64,000 nt of DNA from Pustulibacterium marinum (GTDB taxonomy: Bacteria; Bacteroidota; Bacteroidia; Flavobacteriales; Flavobacteriaceae): the NCBI RefSeq assembly GCF_900116665.1, contig NZ_FPBK01000010.1:110247-174246 (forward strand), given 5' to 3'. Position numbers and translations under genes: made by a program. Position 1 is the stretch's first letter; every line of letters begins with the position of its first letter. Shown in pieces: positions 15,620-25,312 of the stretch. Below the pieces are notes generated by a model. It saw nothing but the letters and a program-made list of their open reading frames with translations. It was not told the origin of the DNA and ran no database searches.

Positions 15620-17218
15620 TTAGTGAGCCGCATTACTCATATCTACTTTTCCTGCTCCTTTCTTTATCAGCATTACAAAAGGTACACACAATAGAAATAG
15701 AATTCCTAGGTAGAGAAATACATCCATATATGCCAGTACAGTAGCTTGTTTGGTCACGGAACCATTTAACAATGCATACGCTTTGTCTAAGGCTTCATTG
15801 GGTGCAAAACCTTTACTCATCCACATTTGTTTTAACCCTTGGATGCGCTGTTGTACTTTAAAATCTACCGCTGTAATATTTGGAATAAGATCTACCCTGT
15901 GCTGTACTGTGATTCTGGTAATAAAGGTGGTAATAATGGCAATACCAAAAGATCCTCCTAACTGACGCATCATTCCTGTAAAAGCAGCACCATCTCCAAT
16001 GTCTTTTCCTTGTAAAGTAGAGAGTGATAATGTGGTAATAGGTACAAAGAGTAAACCTAAACCAATTCCCCTTACTACCAATGGCCAAAAGAAATGTTCG
16101 CTTCCAGTATCTGGTGTCATTACGGTAAACATCCACAAACTATAGAGGAAGAAGATGGTAAACCCACCAATGACTAAATATTTTTGTGGAACTCCATTTT
16201 GAAGTAGCCTACCTATGATTGGCATCATAATACCTGTAGTGATGGAACTAGGGATTAAAAGTAAACCTGCATCGGTTGCTGTCCATCCCAGAATAGACTG
16301 GGTATAGATAGGAATGATGAAGGTAGAACCATACAACCCAAAACCAAGTACAAAGGTCATGATAGTACCCATACGCAAGTTGGTATCTTTGAGTACCTTT
16401 AAGTTTACTACCGGATGTTCATATACCATTTCGCGCCATATAAAAGCAATCAATCCAAAGAAAGAAACAATACTAAGAATGATGATCAAATGATCTTCGA
16501 ACCAATCATCTTGTTGCCCGTGTTCCAGGACAAATTGTAACGATCCAATGAAGGCTGCCAGAAAGGCAATACCCCACCAATCTACCTGATTTGCTTTTAG
16601 TTTTTCACCATATTTAGGACTTTTCACAAACATGATGGTTAAAATAGTAGCCGCAATACCTACCGGAATATTGATATAGAAAATATCTCTCCAGGAATAG
16701 TTGTCTACTAAATAACCTCCAAGTGGCGGACCCAAAGTAGGCCCTACAATTACTCCCATACCGTAAATGGCCTGTGCCATACCACGTTTTTCTATAGGGT
16801 AACTTTCTGTAATAATGGTTTGTGCAGTAACCAAAAGAGCACCACCACCCATTCCTTGAATAAAACGGAAGGCTACCAGCTCCCAAATATTGGTAGCATT
16901 ACCGCACAAGAAAGAAGTAACTGTAAATATGATGATAGATGCAGCAAAGTAATTTCTTCGACCAAATTGCTTAGATAACCATCCCGTCATAGGAATAATG
17001 ATTACGTTGGCAATGGCATAAGCAGTAATTACCCAGGCTACATCGGTCAGCGTAGCTCCTAAACTACCTCTAATGTCGTTTAGCGCAACGTTTACAATTG
17101 TGGTGTCAATGATTTCTAGTAGGGCACAGAGAATTGCTGTGATGGTAATAATAACCCTTCTAAAACCATATTCAACCAAACTGTTCTCGTCTGTAACTGT
17201 TGCTTGAGTATCGGCCAT
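15620..17218 (-). CDS. DHA2-family MFS drug:H+ antiporter (EmrB/QacA type)
   Basis: Inner-membrane pump of 532 residues with the 14-helix DHA2 plan. The motif IDTTIVNVALNDIRGSLGAT marks helix 1, GWLSKQFGRRNYF is motif A, and GMGVIVGPTLGPPLGGYLVD is the antiporter motif C. The C-terminus IKKGAGKVDMSNAAH is cytoplasmic. It lies 3 nt downstream of the HlyD-type adaptor and after a TolC-type channel, so the three form an EmrAB-TolC-like tripartite system. Substrates are probably hydrophobic toxic compounds. Confidence 0.92.
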   Translation of the reverse strand: MADTQATVTDENSLVEYGFRRVIITITAILCALLEIIDTTIVNVALNDIRGSLGATLTDVAWVITAYAIANVIIIPMTGWLSKQFGRRNYFAASIIIFTVTSFLCGNATNIWELVAFRFIQGMGGGALLVTAQTIITESYPIEKRGMAQAIYGMGVIVGPTLGPPLGGYLVDNYSWRDIFYINIPVGIAATILTIMFVKSPKYGEKLKANQVDWWGIAFLAAFIGSLQFVLEHGQQDDWFEDHLIIILSIVSFFGLIAFIWREMVYEHPVVNLKVLKDTNLRMGTIMTFVLGFGLYGSTFIIPIYTQSILGWTATDAGLLLIPSSITTGIMMPIIGRLLQNGVPQKYLVIGGFTIFFLYSLWMFTVMTPDTGSEHFFWPLVVRGIGLGLLFVPITTLSLSTLQGKDIGDGAAFTGMMRQLGGSFGIAIITTFITRITVQHRVDLIPNITAVDFKVQQRIQGLKQMWMSKGFAPNEALDKAYALLNGSVTKQATVLAYMDVFLYLGILFLLCVPFVMLIKKGAGKVDMSNAAH

Positions 17219-17221
17219 ATC

Positions 17222-18304
17222 TTATTTTAAATATACATCTACTACTACGTTCATACCGGCACGTAGTTTTTTCATTTCTTCAGTATCGTTTCCTTTGGTG
17301 AATTCTATTTTCACTGGAAGACGTTGAATGGTTTTTACAAAGTTTCCTGTTGCATTATCAGGAGGTAACAAAGAGAATTTAGCTCCGGTTGCAGGAGAAA
17401 AAGCTGCAATTTCTGCTTCGAACTCCGTATCAGGATATGCATCTACTTTGATAATTACTTTTTGGCCCTTCTGTAGTTTGTCTAACTGAGTTTCTTTAAA
17501 GTTAGCCACTACCCATTTGTCTTGTGTGTTTACCAAGTAGAACAATGCTTGACCCGGTGATACAAATTGACCTGCTTGTAAATCTACATCTGATAGTTGA
17601 CCATCAATTGGAGCAGTAACTACGGTATAACCAACGTTTAATTTAGCAGCATCCAAAGCGGCAATAGCACTTTGTACGTTAGCTTCTGCAACGCTTACTT
17701 TTTTCTCTGCAATTTCCTTTTGAGAAACAGCTACAGATCGTTGACTAGAAGATGCTTTTTGTTGGTTTTGAAGAATTTCTAGTTGCTTCTCAGCTTCTTC
17801 TTTCTTAGCCTGAGCTTGCTCAAACTGCTGCGCAGTAATAGAGTGGTTTTCATATAGATTTTGGTAACGTTCAAAATCATTGGTAGCTCTCCATAACTGG
17901 ATTTTCGCGTTTTCAATGTTTCCTGAAGCAGAACCTACTTGTGCACTAGAGAAACGTACGTTTGCCTGTGAAGATCCTATGCTGGCTTGCGCTACTAATA
18001 ACTGACTCTCGGCAGCAGCCAAACTTGCTTTTGCTTGTTGTAATTGTACTAGATAATCTTCATCCTGAATTACGAAAAGTGTATCTCCTTTTTTCACAGC
18101 TTGATTGTCATCTACATAAACTTTTTCAATATATCCACTTACTCTTGGGATAATTGGGTTCATGTTTGATTCTATTTGAGCATCATCGGTTTCTTCGTGC
18201 TCTAAAGAATGTAAAAATGTATACACTCCAAAAATAAGTCCAATGATTACCAATACTGAAAAGATGATAATGAACTTTTTATTTGTCTTTTTCTTTTGTT
18301 CCAT
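17222..18304 (-). CDS. HlyD/EmrA-family membrane-fusion adaptor
   Basis: A 360-residue protein with one N-terminal transmembrane helix (about 10-31), the biotinyl-lipoyl-like halves PRVSGYIEKVYVDDNQAVKK and VVTAPIDGQLSDVDLQAGQF, and between them a long alpha-helical hairpin rich in Ala, Gln and Glu (about 80-215). The C-terminus LRAGMNVVVDVYLK is a beta barrel end typical of EmrA. It bridges the DHA2 pump and the TolC channel in the periplasm. Confidence 0.93.
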   Translation of the reverse strand: MEQKKKTNKKFIIIFSVLVIIGLIFGVYTFLHSLEHEETDDAQIESNMNPIIPRVSGYIEKVYVDDNQAVKKGDTLFVIQDEDYLVQLQQAKASLAAAESQLLVAQASIGSSQANVRFSSAQVGSASGNIENAKIQLWRATNDFERYQNLYENHSITAQQFEQAQAKKEEAEKQLEILQNQQKASSSQRSVAVSQKEIAEKKVSVAEANVQSAIAALDAAKLNVGYTVVTAPIDGQLSDVDLQAGQFVSPGQALFYLVNTQDKWVVANFKETQLDKLQKGQKVIIKVDAYPDTEFEAEIAAFSPATGAKFSLLPPDNATGNFVKTIQRLPVKIEFTKGNDTEEMKKLRAGMNVVVDVYLK

Positions 18305-18330
18305 GGTGTTGAAAATAAATTGTATTCTTT

Positions 18331-19650
18331 TTAGTTGTTTAAGTTGTTTGTTAACTGTCCTTCTGTATTCAATAATTCGTAGTAGGTTTTGGTAATATCT
18401 GCTTTAGCATTTGCCAAATCTATTTTAGATTGAAGTCTTTGAACATCTGCTTCCAACAAATCATTGGTGTCTACCAAACCATTATCATATTTATCTTTTA
18501 CAATACGATAGTTCTCGTTGGCTTGCTCTTCAGATTTTGTATAGAGTTCTAGTTTTTTCAGTGCTAATTGATAGTTTCTTTTTGCATTTTCAACTGCTAC
18601 TTTTACTTGATCATTGGCTAACTCAATAGAATATTGCAAGGTCTCTGCTTTGCTTTTAGCAGCTCTAATGTCACTCTTCGCTTTGAAAATATCTGATAGA
18701 TTGTAAGAAACTCCAAGGCCTACGTTAAAAGCATTGCTAATGGTCAATGCATTTTTCACATTGGCACCTACATATCCACCAGAAAAGAAAAGCGTAGGGT
18801 AGTAAGCACTTTGCGCTACTTTAATTTGATTCATAGCTGCTTTTTGTTGTTGTGCCATGGCTTCAAGATCGTAACGAGTAATTTCTGTTGCAGGATTTTC
18901 TTCTGCAATACCAAAAGTACTATCGTTAATTTCTACAACAGTTCCAGCAGGAAGTTTCAATAAAGTAACCAATTGATAATTGATCATATATTGATTTTTC
19001 TTTGCTTCTTCTAGTGAAATTTGAATGTTAGATTCTTGCAATTCTGCTTTCAAACGATCGTTTCTAGCCAAAAGACCATTTTCTTCCATATTGGTAAAAT
19101 CGGTAACGCGTTGTTTCGCACTTTTTAGATTCTCTTCAATCAATTCTACCATGCGGTTTGCTTTGTAGAGATTGATGTACCCTGTAATGGTTCTTAATGC
19201 AATAGCTTCTTTATCATTTTTAGCATTCAATACTTCAGCTTCATAATTGCTTTCGCCGGCTTTCACCATGTTGTGTAATTTGAAACCAGAGAAAAGCGGC
19301 ATTTGAACAGTTCCCATTACAAATCCCATTTGATTTACATCTGGAAAAGCAGTGCCAGATTCTGTTCCTGCTTCTTCTTCTGATGTTCCTTGGCTAAATT
19401 TCAAGTTGATATTTGGCTCTGTTAAATACAAATACTGTCCGGAGATAGAAGCATCCGGATACTGATTGTTTTTGATAACACTTAACTCGCTGGCAGCAGT
19501 AGTTACTTTACTGTCCGCAATTTTTGCTTCGTCACTGTTTTCTAACGCGATGTTTACAGCTTCTTGGAGCGTTAATGGTTTTGTTTGTTGAGCCCTGATA
19601 AATTGACAACCAAATATCAAAACCAGTAACCATAAACTTCTAATTTTCAT
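18331..19650 (-). CDS. TolC-family outer-membrane efflux protein
   Basis: A 439-residue exported protein with signal peptide ending FIRAQ and the repeated OEP plan: LTLQEAVNIALENS near the start, two long helical hairpins and short beta segments such as LFSGFKLHNMV and VGLGVSYNLSDIFKAKSDI, one for each half. It forms the trimeric exit duct of the efflux system. It overlaps the upstream tetR gene by 11 nt, which ties pump expression to the regulator transcript. Confidence 0.92.
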   Translation of the reverse strand: MKIRSLWLLVLIFGCQFIRAQQTKPLTLQEAVNIALENSDEAKIADSKVTTAASELSVIKNNQYPDASISGQYLYLTEPNINLKFSQGTSEEEAGTESGTAFPDVNQMGFVMGTVQMPLFSGFKLHNMVKAGESNYEAEVLNAKNDKEAIALRTITGYINLYKANRMVELIEENLKSAKQRVTDFTNMEENGLLARNDRLKAELQESNIQISLEEAKKNQYMINYQLVTLLKLPAGTVVEINDSTFGIAEENPATEITRYDLEAMAQQQKAAMNQIKVAQSAYYPTLFFSGGYVGANVKNALTISNAFNVGLGVSYNLSDIFKAKSDIRAAKSKAETLQYSIELANDQVKVAVENAKRNYQLALKKLELYTKSEEQANENYRIVKDKYDNGLVDTNDLLEADVQRLQSKIDLANAKADITKTYYELLNTEGQLTNNLNN

Positions 19651-20266
19651 ACGTTAATATTGCTTTAATGGTTTGTTGAACGTGCTTGTTTAGTGTAGTG
19701 AGAACAAATTCGTCTGCGCTGTTCTCATCTAAATTATACATGAGATGAAAAATTTTTTTGTTGTAATAGAAATAGAAATATGTTCCTAAAATTGTAGGTA
19801 CAATGAGTGATATTTCTACATTTTTGGTAAAGGCGCCGGCTTTTTGACCACTTTTGATGAATTTTTCCAGAAGAATGTAATTCTCTTTTTTCCGATCAAT
19901 AAATTTTTGAATGTCAAAGTTTCTGCAGTTGCTTGAATATTCATTATTGATAATTTTATGAACTCGGCGGTTTTTATGAATTCTTTGTACTAGTAAAGAA
20001 ACCAACCGGTCTACTTTTTCAAACCAATCTAAATCTTCATTATGTACAATTTGATTGATTTCTAGTTTGAAGTCGGCCACTTTATGAGCGAAAAGTGTTT
20101 CGAGTAGCTTTTCTTTTGATCCAAAATAGTAGGAAATCATAGCCACATTTATATCTGCCTCTTTTGCAATATGGCGTACAGAAGTAGCATCAAACCCATT
20201 TTCGGCGAATAACTTCTCCGCAATGTCTAAAATTTGTAATTGTTTTTCATTTAAATCCATTGTCAC
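19640..20266 (-). CDS. TetR/AcrR-family transcriptional repressor
   Basis: A 208-residue regulator with the N-terminal helix-turn-helix ILDIAEKLFAENGFDATSVR, then HIAKEADINVAMISYYFGSKEKLLETLF (shown in two parts), and an all-helical ligand-binding C-terminus. It is the first gene of the tetR-tolC-emrA-emrB operon. A doubled 16-bp palindrome overlaps its -7 box, so it most likely represses its own operon until a drug binds. The ATG at 20266 or the one two codons later could be used. Confidence 0.92.
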   Translation of the reverse strand: MTMDLNEKQLQILDIAEKLFAENGFDATSVRHIAKEADINVAMISYYFGSKEKLLETLFAHKVADFKLEINQIVHNEDLDWFEKVDRLVSLLVQRIHKNRRVHKIINNEYSSNCRNFDIQKFIDRKKENYILLEKFIKSGQKAGAFTKNVEISLIVPTILGTYFYFYYNKKIFHLMYNLDENSADEFVLTTLNKHVQQTIKAILTYEN

Positions 20267-20282
20267 ATATAATTTGACACGA

Positions 20283-20320
20283 CAAAATTAAACGTTTGTT
20301 TAAATTAAACGTTTGTTTAA
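20283..20320 (-). promoter_or_regulatory. Efflux-operon promoter with doubled TetR operator
   Basis: Two direct copies of the palindrome TTAAACGTTTGTTTAA lie at 20288-20303 and 20305-20320 (period 17 bp; half-sites TTAAAC and GTTTAA). On the minus strand they run into a TAATTTTG -7 box at 20283-20290, sharing three bases with it. A bound repressor would cover the promoter. The operator role is inferred from position and symmetry. Confidence 0.8.
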
Positions 20321-20379
20321 AATGATAATTATCAATTTTTAACATTACAACGTTTTCTTTTTATGAAATCTCGGTCAGA

Positions 20380-20775
20380 TTATTTAACAATGGAAAGTGC
20401 ATCATCCAAACTTTTACATTTGGTGATGATAGTTTCTTTAAGGAAAAGTTTTTCAAACATCATATTCATAACACTACTGTCTTTATATGTAACAATGATG
20501 TAAGACTTTAAAACATATCGGTTTTGAAAGAAAGTTAACCAGTCCTGAGCTATAATGGAATAATCATAAATTCGATTGGAAATATAATGAGGCATACAAC
20601 CTGTACCATAAAGTTTTTCGGCAAGTTTGATAACTACGGAAGCTTTTGACCAGTTGAATAATTCTTCTTCATGTATTTGACCAACTACAAAATCATCAAA
20701 GAAAAAGAAGTCCCCAAATTCAAGTTGATGAATTTCAAGGACTTCTTCTATAATATGGTGATCTTCTATTCGCAA
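20380..20775 (-). CDS. Conserved hypothetical protein, possible SpoIIAA-like fold
   Basis: A 131-residue soluble protein with alternating strands and helices: an acidic N-terminus (RIEDHHIIEEVLEIHQLEFGDFFFFDDFVVGQI, given by its ends RIEDHHII and DDFVVGQI), a helix around SKASVVIKLAEKL, and a C-terminal helix MMFEKLFLKETIIT. The layout is compatible with the STAS/SpoIIAA-like proteins common in flavobacteria, but I cannot confirm it. It sits between trpA and the efflux operon, 18 nt after trpA, so it may be the last gene of the trp transcript. Confidence 0.55.
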   Translation of the reverse strand: MRIEDHHIIEEVLEIHQLEFGDFFFFDDFVVGQIHEEELFNWSKASVVIKLAEKLYGTGCMPHYISNRIYDYSIIAQDWLTFFQNRYVLKSYIIVTYKDSSVMNMMFEKLFLKETIITKCKSLDDALSIVK

Positions 20776-20793
20776 AGTAGTATGAATGTTATT

Positions 20794-21555
20794 TTATCTA
20801 ACGAAGGTAGCAAATTCAGAAGTTTTTTCGGTACCATTTTCCTTTAGAAATTTGATAAAAGCTGATCCAATAATCGCTCCTTTTGCATACTGAGTGGCCG
20901 CTTTAAAAGTTTCAGTATTGCTAATTCCAAAACCTACAATTTGTGGAGCGTTGAGGTTTAAATCTGCAATTCTTTTAAAATAGTCGGTTTGTGCACTTCC
21001 AAAAGAGTTTTTAGCTCCGGTAACGCCAGCCGAACTAACCATGTAGATAAATCCTTTGGAAATGGAATCAATGTATTTGATACGTTCATCACTGGTTTGT
21101 GGCGTTATTAAAAACGTATTGATGAGGTTGTATTGATTAAACAATGCTTCATATTCTTCGTGATATACATCTACAGGAAGATCAGGGATTATGAGTCCGT
21201 CAATGCCAATTTCTGCACATTTTTCACAAAATGCTTCCACGCCATATTGCAAAATCGGATTAAAATACCCCATGATAATCAAAGGAATCGAAACCGTTTT
21301 ACGAATATCTTTTAATTGTTGAAACAAAATTTCGGTAGTCATTCCGTTTTTTAAAGCTTGTGTAGAACTCGCCTGAATGGTTGGTCCGTCTGCCAAAGGA
21401 TCACTAAACGGTAATCCAATTTCAATCATATCAACTCCTGATTTTTCTAAGTTTTCAATAATGGTAACGGTATCGTTCAAATTAGGGTAACCTGCCGTAA
21501 AGTATATGGATAATAGCTTTTTATCTTCTTGTAATTTTTGCTGAATTCTGTTCAT
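20794..21555 (-). CDS. trpA: Tryptophan synthase alpha subunit
   Basis: Cleaves indole-3-glycerol phosphate to indole and glyceraldehyde 3-phosphate; indole is channelled to TrpB. The 253-residue TIM barrel shows the catalytic Glu and Asp in MIEIGLPFSDPLADGP and the phosphate-binding GFGISNTE and GAIIGSAFIKFL near the end. It follows trpB by 3 nt and is the last biosynthetic gene of the operon. Confidence 0.98.
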   Translation of the reverse strand: MNRIQQKLQEDKKLLSIYFTAGYPNLNDTVTIIENLEKSGVDMIEIGLPFSDPLADGPTIQASSTQALKNGMTTEILFQQLKDIRKTVSIPLIIMGYFNPILQYGVEAFCEKCAEIGIDGLIIPDLPVDVYHEEYEALFNQYNLINTFLITPQTSDERIKYIDSISKGFIYMVSSAGVTGAKNSFGSAQTDYFKRIADLNLNAPQIVGFGISNTETFKAATQYAKGAIIGSAFIKFLKENGTEKTSEFATFVR

Positions 21556-21558
21556 CTC

Positions 21559-22740
21559 TTATAAATTGAAATGTTTAATGTAGGTATCTAAATCTTTATC
21601 GCCACGCCCAGAAAGGTTGATGATCACAATATCTTCTGGTTGAAATTGTTTCTCTTTCAACACTGCAAATGCGTGCGAACTTTCAATAGCCGGAATAATG
21701 CCTTCTAACTTGGTTAGTTCCATGCCGGCAGTCATTGCTTGGTCATCCGTAATAGCAATAAATTCTGCTCTTCCGGTTTTAAACAAATGTGCGTGTAACG
21801 GACCAACTCCTGGATAATCCAATCCAGCAGAGATAGAATACGGTTCTGTGATTTGTCCGTCTTTCGTTTGCATCAACAAGGTTTTGCTTCCGTGAATAAT
21901 GCCTTCTTTTCCTAAAATAGAGGTCGCAGCACTTTCGCCACTATCTACACCATGTCCGGCAGCTTCTACAGCAATAAGATTTACTTTTTCTTCATCCAAG
22001 AAATGATAGAAAGCTCCTGCAGCATTGCTTCCGCCACCTACGCAAGCAATTACATGATTCGGGAATTCAGTTCCTTCGTGTGTTAATAATTGCTTTTTAA
22101 TTTCTTCGGAAACCACACTTTGAAAACGTGCTACCATATCAGGATACGGATGCGGCCCAACTACCGAACCAATAATGTAATGTGTGTCTACCGGATTGTT
22201 AATCCAATCACGAATAGCTTCGTTAGTAGCATCTTTCAGGGTTTTACTACCAGAAGTAGCAGCTACAACTTCTGCTCCCAACATTTTCATTCGAGCAACG
22301 TTTGGTGCTTGTCTGGCAATGTCAATTTCGCCCATATACACCACACATTGAATTCCCATTAACGCACAAACCGTAGCAGTAGCTACACCGTGTTGTCCGG
22401 CTCCAGTTTCTGCAATGATGCGAGTTTTACCCAAACGTTTTGCCATGAGAATTTGCCCAATGGTGTTGTTGACTTTGTGCGCTCCGGTATGATTTAAATC
22501 TTCTCTTTTGAGATAGATTTTAGTATTGTGTTTTTTAGATAAACGCGACGCAAAATATAGTGGAGAAGGGCGACCCACGTAATCTTTTAATAACTGATTG
22601 AATTCTTTTTGAAAATCTGGTTCTGCCATGATTTTCAAATAATTTTGACGTAGTTCTTCTACATTTGGGTATAACATTTCTGGAATGTAAGCTCCTCCAA
22701 ACTCGCCGTAATATCCTTTTTCGTTAACGTGATAACTCAT
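21559..22740 (-). CDS. trpB: Tryptophan synthase beta subunit
   Basis: PLP enzyme that condenses indole and serine to tryptophan. The 393-residue protein has the PLP lysine in [11 protein letters not shown], the phosphate-binding GGGSNAAG, and the TrpB1-type end [16 protein letters not shown]. The ATG at 22740 gives the usual N-terminus [20 protein letters not shown]; a longer frame to 22785 would overlap trpF and is not needed. It lies 13 nt after trpF and 3 nt before trpA. Confidence 0.98.
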   Translation of the reverse strand: MSYHVNEKGYYGEFGGAYIPEMLYPNVEELRQNYLKIMAEPDFQKEFNQLLKDYVGRPSPLYFASRLSKKHNTKIYLKREDLNHTGAHKVNNTIGQILMAKRLGKTRIIAETGAGQHGVATATVCALMGIQCVVYMGEIDIARQAPNVARMKMLGAEVVAATSGSKTLKDATNEAIRDWINNPVDTHYIIGSVVGPHPYPDMVARFQSVVSEEIKKQLLTHEGTEFPNHVIACVGGGSNAAGAFYHFLDEEKVNLIAVEAAGHGVDSGESAATSILGKEGIIHGSKTLLMQTKDGQITEPYSISAGLDYPGVGPLHAHLFKTGRAEFIAITDDQAMTAGMELTKLEGIIPAIESSHAFAVLKEKQFQPEDIVIINLSGRGDKDLDTYIKHFNL

Positions 22741-22753
22741 AATATCGTTCTGT

Positions 22754-23452
22754 TTAGTTGATGGTTGCCAATTGCAACTGCTCAATAAATAACTTTAACT
22801 CTTCTATATTTTTTAATCCAGGTTGTGTTTCAAATTTGCTGTTCACATCTATCGCAGCACATTTTTTGGCTTCTGGAATTTTTAAAAATTCTTGTAATTG
22901 CGGAATCGTTTCCAAACCAATGCCGCCACTTAAAAAATACGGTTTTTTAGCATTGTAATTTTGCAACACTTTCCAATCAAAAGTATACCCATTTCCGCCA
23001 GGTAATTTTCCTTTGGTATCAAACAGAAAATAATCTACAAAAGCTTCGTAAGGTTGTAATTGCTCAAAGTTAAAATTGTCTTTGATAGGAAATACTTTGA
23101 TAATTTCTACTGAAGGGTTTTCAGTTTTCAACTTCTTGCAAAAATCAACTGATTCTTCTCCGTGCAATTGAATGGCTTTAAGACCAAATTCAACTATGTT
23201 TTCCTGAATTTCTTCCAAAGTAGCATTGACAAAAACCCCTGTTTTTTTAATGTTTGCTGAAATATCACCCATTTCACCATGAAAACAACGACTCGATTTT
23301 TCATAGAAAATAAACCCTAAGTAATCGGGTTGTAAAGCAGCGACTGCTTCCATATTTCCTTGATATTTCATGCCGCAAACTTTTAGCCTCACCCTAACCC
23401 TCTCCAAAGGAAAGGGGATTTTTTTATCTATGTTTGTTTTTTGATTCTTCAT
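22754..23452 (-). CDS. trpF: Phosphoribosylanthranilate isomerase
   Basis: Converts phosphoribosyl anthranilate to CdRP. The TIM-barrel core starts LKVCGMK (catalytic Cys) and goes on with [33 protein letters not shown] (catalytic Asp) and FLSGGIG. The ATG at 23452 gives 232 residues with an odd N-terminal extension encoded by a GC-rich palindromic repeat (23386-23418). A GTG at 23392, inside the repeat, would give MRLKVCGMK, the normal family start, and is an equally good choice. Confidence 0.95.
   Translation of the reverse strand: MKNQKTNIDKKIPFPLERVRVRLKVCGMKYQGNMEAVAALQPDYLGFIFYEKSSRCFHGEMGDISANIKKTGVFVNATLEEIQENIVEFGLKAIQLHGEESVDFCKKLKTENPSVEIIKVFPIKDNFNFEQLQPYEAFVDYFLFDTKGKLPGGNGYTFDWKVLQNYNAKKPYFLSGGIGLETIPQLQEFLKIPEAKKCAAIDVNSKFETQPGLKNIEELKLFIEQLQLATIN
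23386..23418. repeat. GC-rich palindromic repeat inserted at the trpF 5' end
   Basis: A GC-rich block contains CCCTCTCC (23398-23405), AAA, GGAAAGGG (23409-23416), preceded by GCCTCACCCTAA. On the minus strand the one imperfect pair becomes a G-T wobble, so the hairpin is stronger in the trp mRNA. From memory, blocks of this type (GCCTCACCC...CCCTCTCC...GGAGAGGG) are scattered in many Bacteroidota genomes. Only one copy is seen in this window. Confidence 0.6.
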
Positions 23453-23482
23453 GTTTTATGTCATACAACTAGCAATCTTCTT

Positions 23483-24265
23483 TTAGAGAAGGTTTTGAAT
23501 GAATTCGGTGGCGCTTGCTCCCGGATTATCGGTTTTCATAAAGTTTTCTCCAATTAAAAAACCTTTGTAACCAAATGGTTGTAACTCTTTTATTGCCGAA
23601 ACATTGCTGATGCCACTTTCAGAAACCTTTACAAAATCATCTGGAATTTGAGTCGATAAACTTTTGCTGATGTCTAAACTTACCTCAAAGGTTTTTAAGT
23701 TTCGGTTGTTTACGCCTAACATATCTAAACTCGGCATGATCGATTTTTCTAATTCCTCTTGATTGTGAACTTCTAAAAGTACTTCCAGCCCTAAACTTTT
23801 AGCAAACTCAGAAAATTGCTTGATTTCTACTTGTGTCAGCACCGCTGCGATGAGTAGAATTACATCTGCTCCGTAAGCTTTAGCTTCTAACAATTGGTAT
23901 TCATCTACAATGAACTCTTTGCGTAATAACGGTAAGTTTGAAGAAGCTCTGGCTAACAACAAATCGTCTAAGGAACCACCAAAATATTTACCATCGGTGA
24001 GCACAGACATTCCGCAAACTCCAGCCGTTTCATAGCCTTGCGCAACATCCTGAACATTCAATGCATGATTGATAATTTGTTTAGATGGCGATCTGCGTTT
24101 GTGTTCGGCAATAATGCCGCTGTTGCTGTTTTTTAAAGCTGTTGCTAATGAAAATGTTTCTCTACCAAAAAGTACAGAATTTTCTAATTGAGATGTTGGA
24201 ATCAGCGATTTTCTCAAAGCGACTTCTTTGCGTTTATCGGCAACTATTTTATCTAAAATATTCAT
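23483..24265 (-). CDS. trpC: Indole-3-glycerol-phosphate synthase
   Basis: Closes the indole ring from CdRP. The 260-residue TIM barrel has the start MNILDKIVADKRKEVALRK, the catalytic-lysine region IIAEHKRRSPSK, LLRKEFIVDEYQ, DVILLIAAVL, LGVNNRNLKTFEV and SESGISN. It starts 2 nt after trpD. It is not fused to trpF, unlike in enteric bacteria. Confidence 0.98.
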   Translation of the reverse strand: MNILDKIVADKRKEVALRKSLIPTSQLENSVLFGRETFSLATALKNSNSGIIAEHKRRSPSKQIINHALNVQDVAQGYETAGVCGMSVLTDGKYFGGSLDDLLLARASSNLPLLRKEFIVDEYQLLEAKAYGADVILLIAAVLTQVEIKQFSEFAKSLGLEVLLEVHNQEELEKSIMPSLDMLGVNNRNLKTFEVSLDISKSLSTQIPDDFVKVSESGISNVSAIKELQPFGYKGFLIGENFMKTDNPGASATEFIQNLL

Positions 24266-24267
24266 AC

Positions 24268-25263
24268 TTAATTCTGACTTAATGTTTGCAATGTTTCGAA
24301 AGTTTTGAGTGCTTTTCCAGAAAGTAAGGTTTCTTTTGCCAGGTCAAAGCCTTCTTTTGAAGTGAAACCTTTTACAGTTGCAATGGCGGTTCCGGCATTG
24401 GCACATACCACATTGGTTTGTGCTTCGGTTCCTTTTCCGTTTAAAACATTCATAAAGATTTTCGCGGTTCCTTCAATAGTATCATCACCTTTGATGGCTG
24501 CTTGCGAATGTGCTTTTACACCAAAATCTTCCGCAGTTAGCATACGTTCTGCATTGTTGGTAATGGCTTTTGTTGTTCCGGTTAACGAAATTTCGTCATA
24601 CCCATCTAACGCATGTAAAATGGTATAATTTTTATCTGTTTTTTGGTATAAATAACTGTACAAACGCGCCAATTCTAAACTAAAAACGCCTACCATTTGA
24701 TGTTTTGGAAATGCCGGATTAATCATTGGTCCCAACATATTGAAAAATGTTTTAACACCCAATTCTTTACGGATTGGCCCAACGTTTTTCATTGCAGGGT
24801 GAAACAATTGTGCGTGCAAAAAACAAATGTTGGCTTCGTCTATGCTTCGCTTTAAAAAGTCGGCATCGCTGGTGAACTTAATCCCTAAATGTTCCATTAC
24901 GTTGCTGGATCCACATTTAGATGAAACTCCGTAATTACCATGCTTTGCAACAGGAACTCCAGCTGCAGCAGTTACAAAAGAAGACAAAGTAGAAATGTTG
25001 AAGGTGTCTTTTCCGTCACCACCCGTTCCGCAAAGGTCAATAGTTTCTACACCATTTAAATCTACCGGAATACACAATTCTAACAAGGCATCGCGGAAAC
25101 CTTCTAATTCATCGGTGGTAACGCTTCGCATCATATACACGGTTAAAAAAGCCGCAATTTGGCTGGTATTATATGCTCCGTTTGAAATATGAACCAACAC
25201 ATTTCTGGCTTCTTCTTTAGAAATGGTTTCGTGGTTAATTAATCGGTTTAATATCTCTTTCAT
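24268..25263 (-). CDS. trpD: Anthranilate phosphoribosyltransferase
   Basis: Adds phosphoribose from PRPP to anthranilate. The 331-residue protein shows the PRPP motif GTGGDGKDTFNIST, the pair KHGNYGVSSKCGSSNVMEHLG (KHGN and SSKCGSSN), and the anthranilate-site region GPMINPAFPKHQMVGVF. It follows trpG after 49 nt. It is not fused to trpG. Confidence 0.98.
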   Translation of the reverse strand: MKEILNRLINHETISKEEARNVLVHISNGAYNTSQIAAFLTVYMMRSVTTDELEGFRDALLELCIPVDLNGVETIDLCGTGGDGKDTFNISTLSSFVTAAAGVPVAKHGNYGVSSKCGSSNVMEHLGIKFTSDADFLKRSIDEANICFLHAQLFHPAMKNVGPIRKELGVKTFFNMLGPMINPAFPKHQMVGVFSLELARLYSYLYQKTDKNYTILHALDGYDEISLTGTTKAITNNAERMLTAEDFGVKAHSQAAIKGDDTIEGTAKIFMNVLNGKGTEAQTNVVCANAGTAIATVKGFTSKEGFDLAKETLLSGKALKTFETLQTLSQN

Positions 25264-25312
25264 TTTATTTTAGTTCAATATTAAAAGTTATCTGTTTACA
25301 ATGATTCAATGA

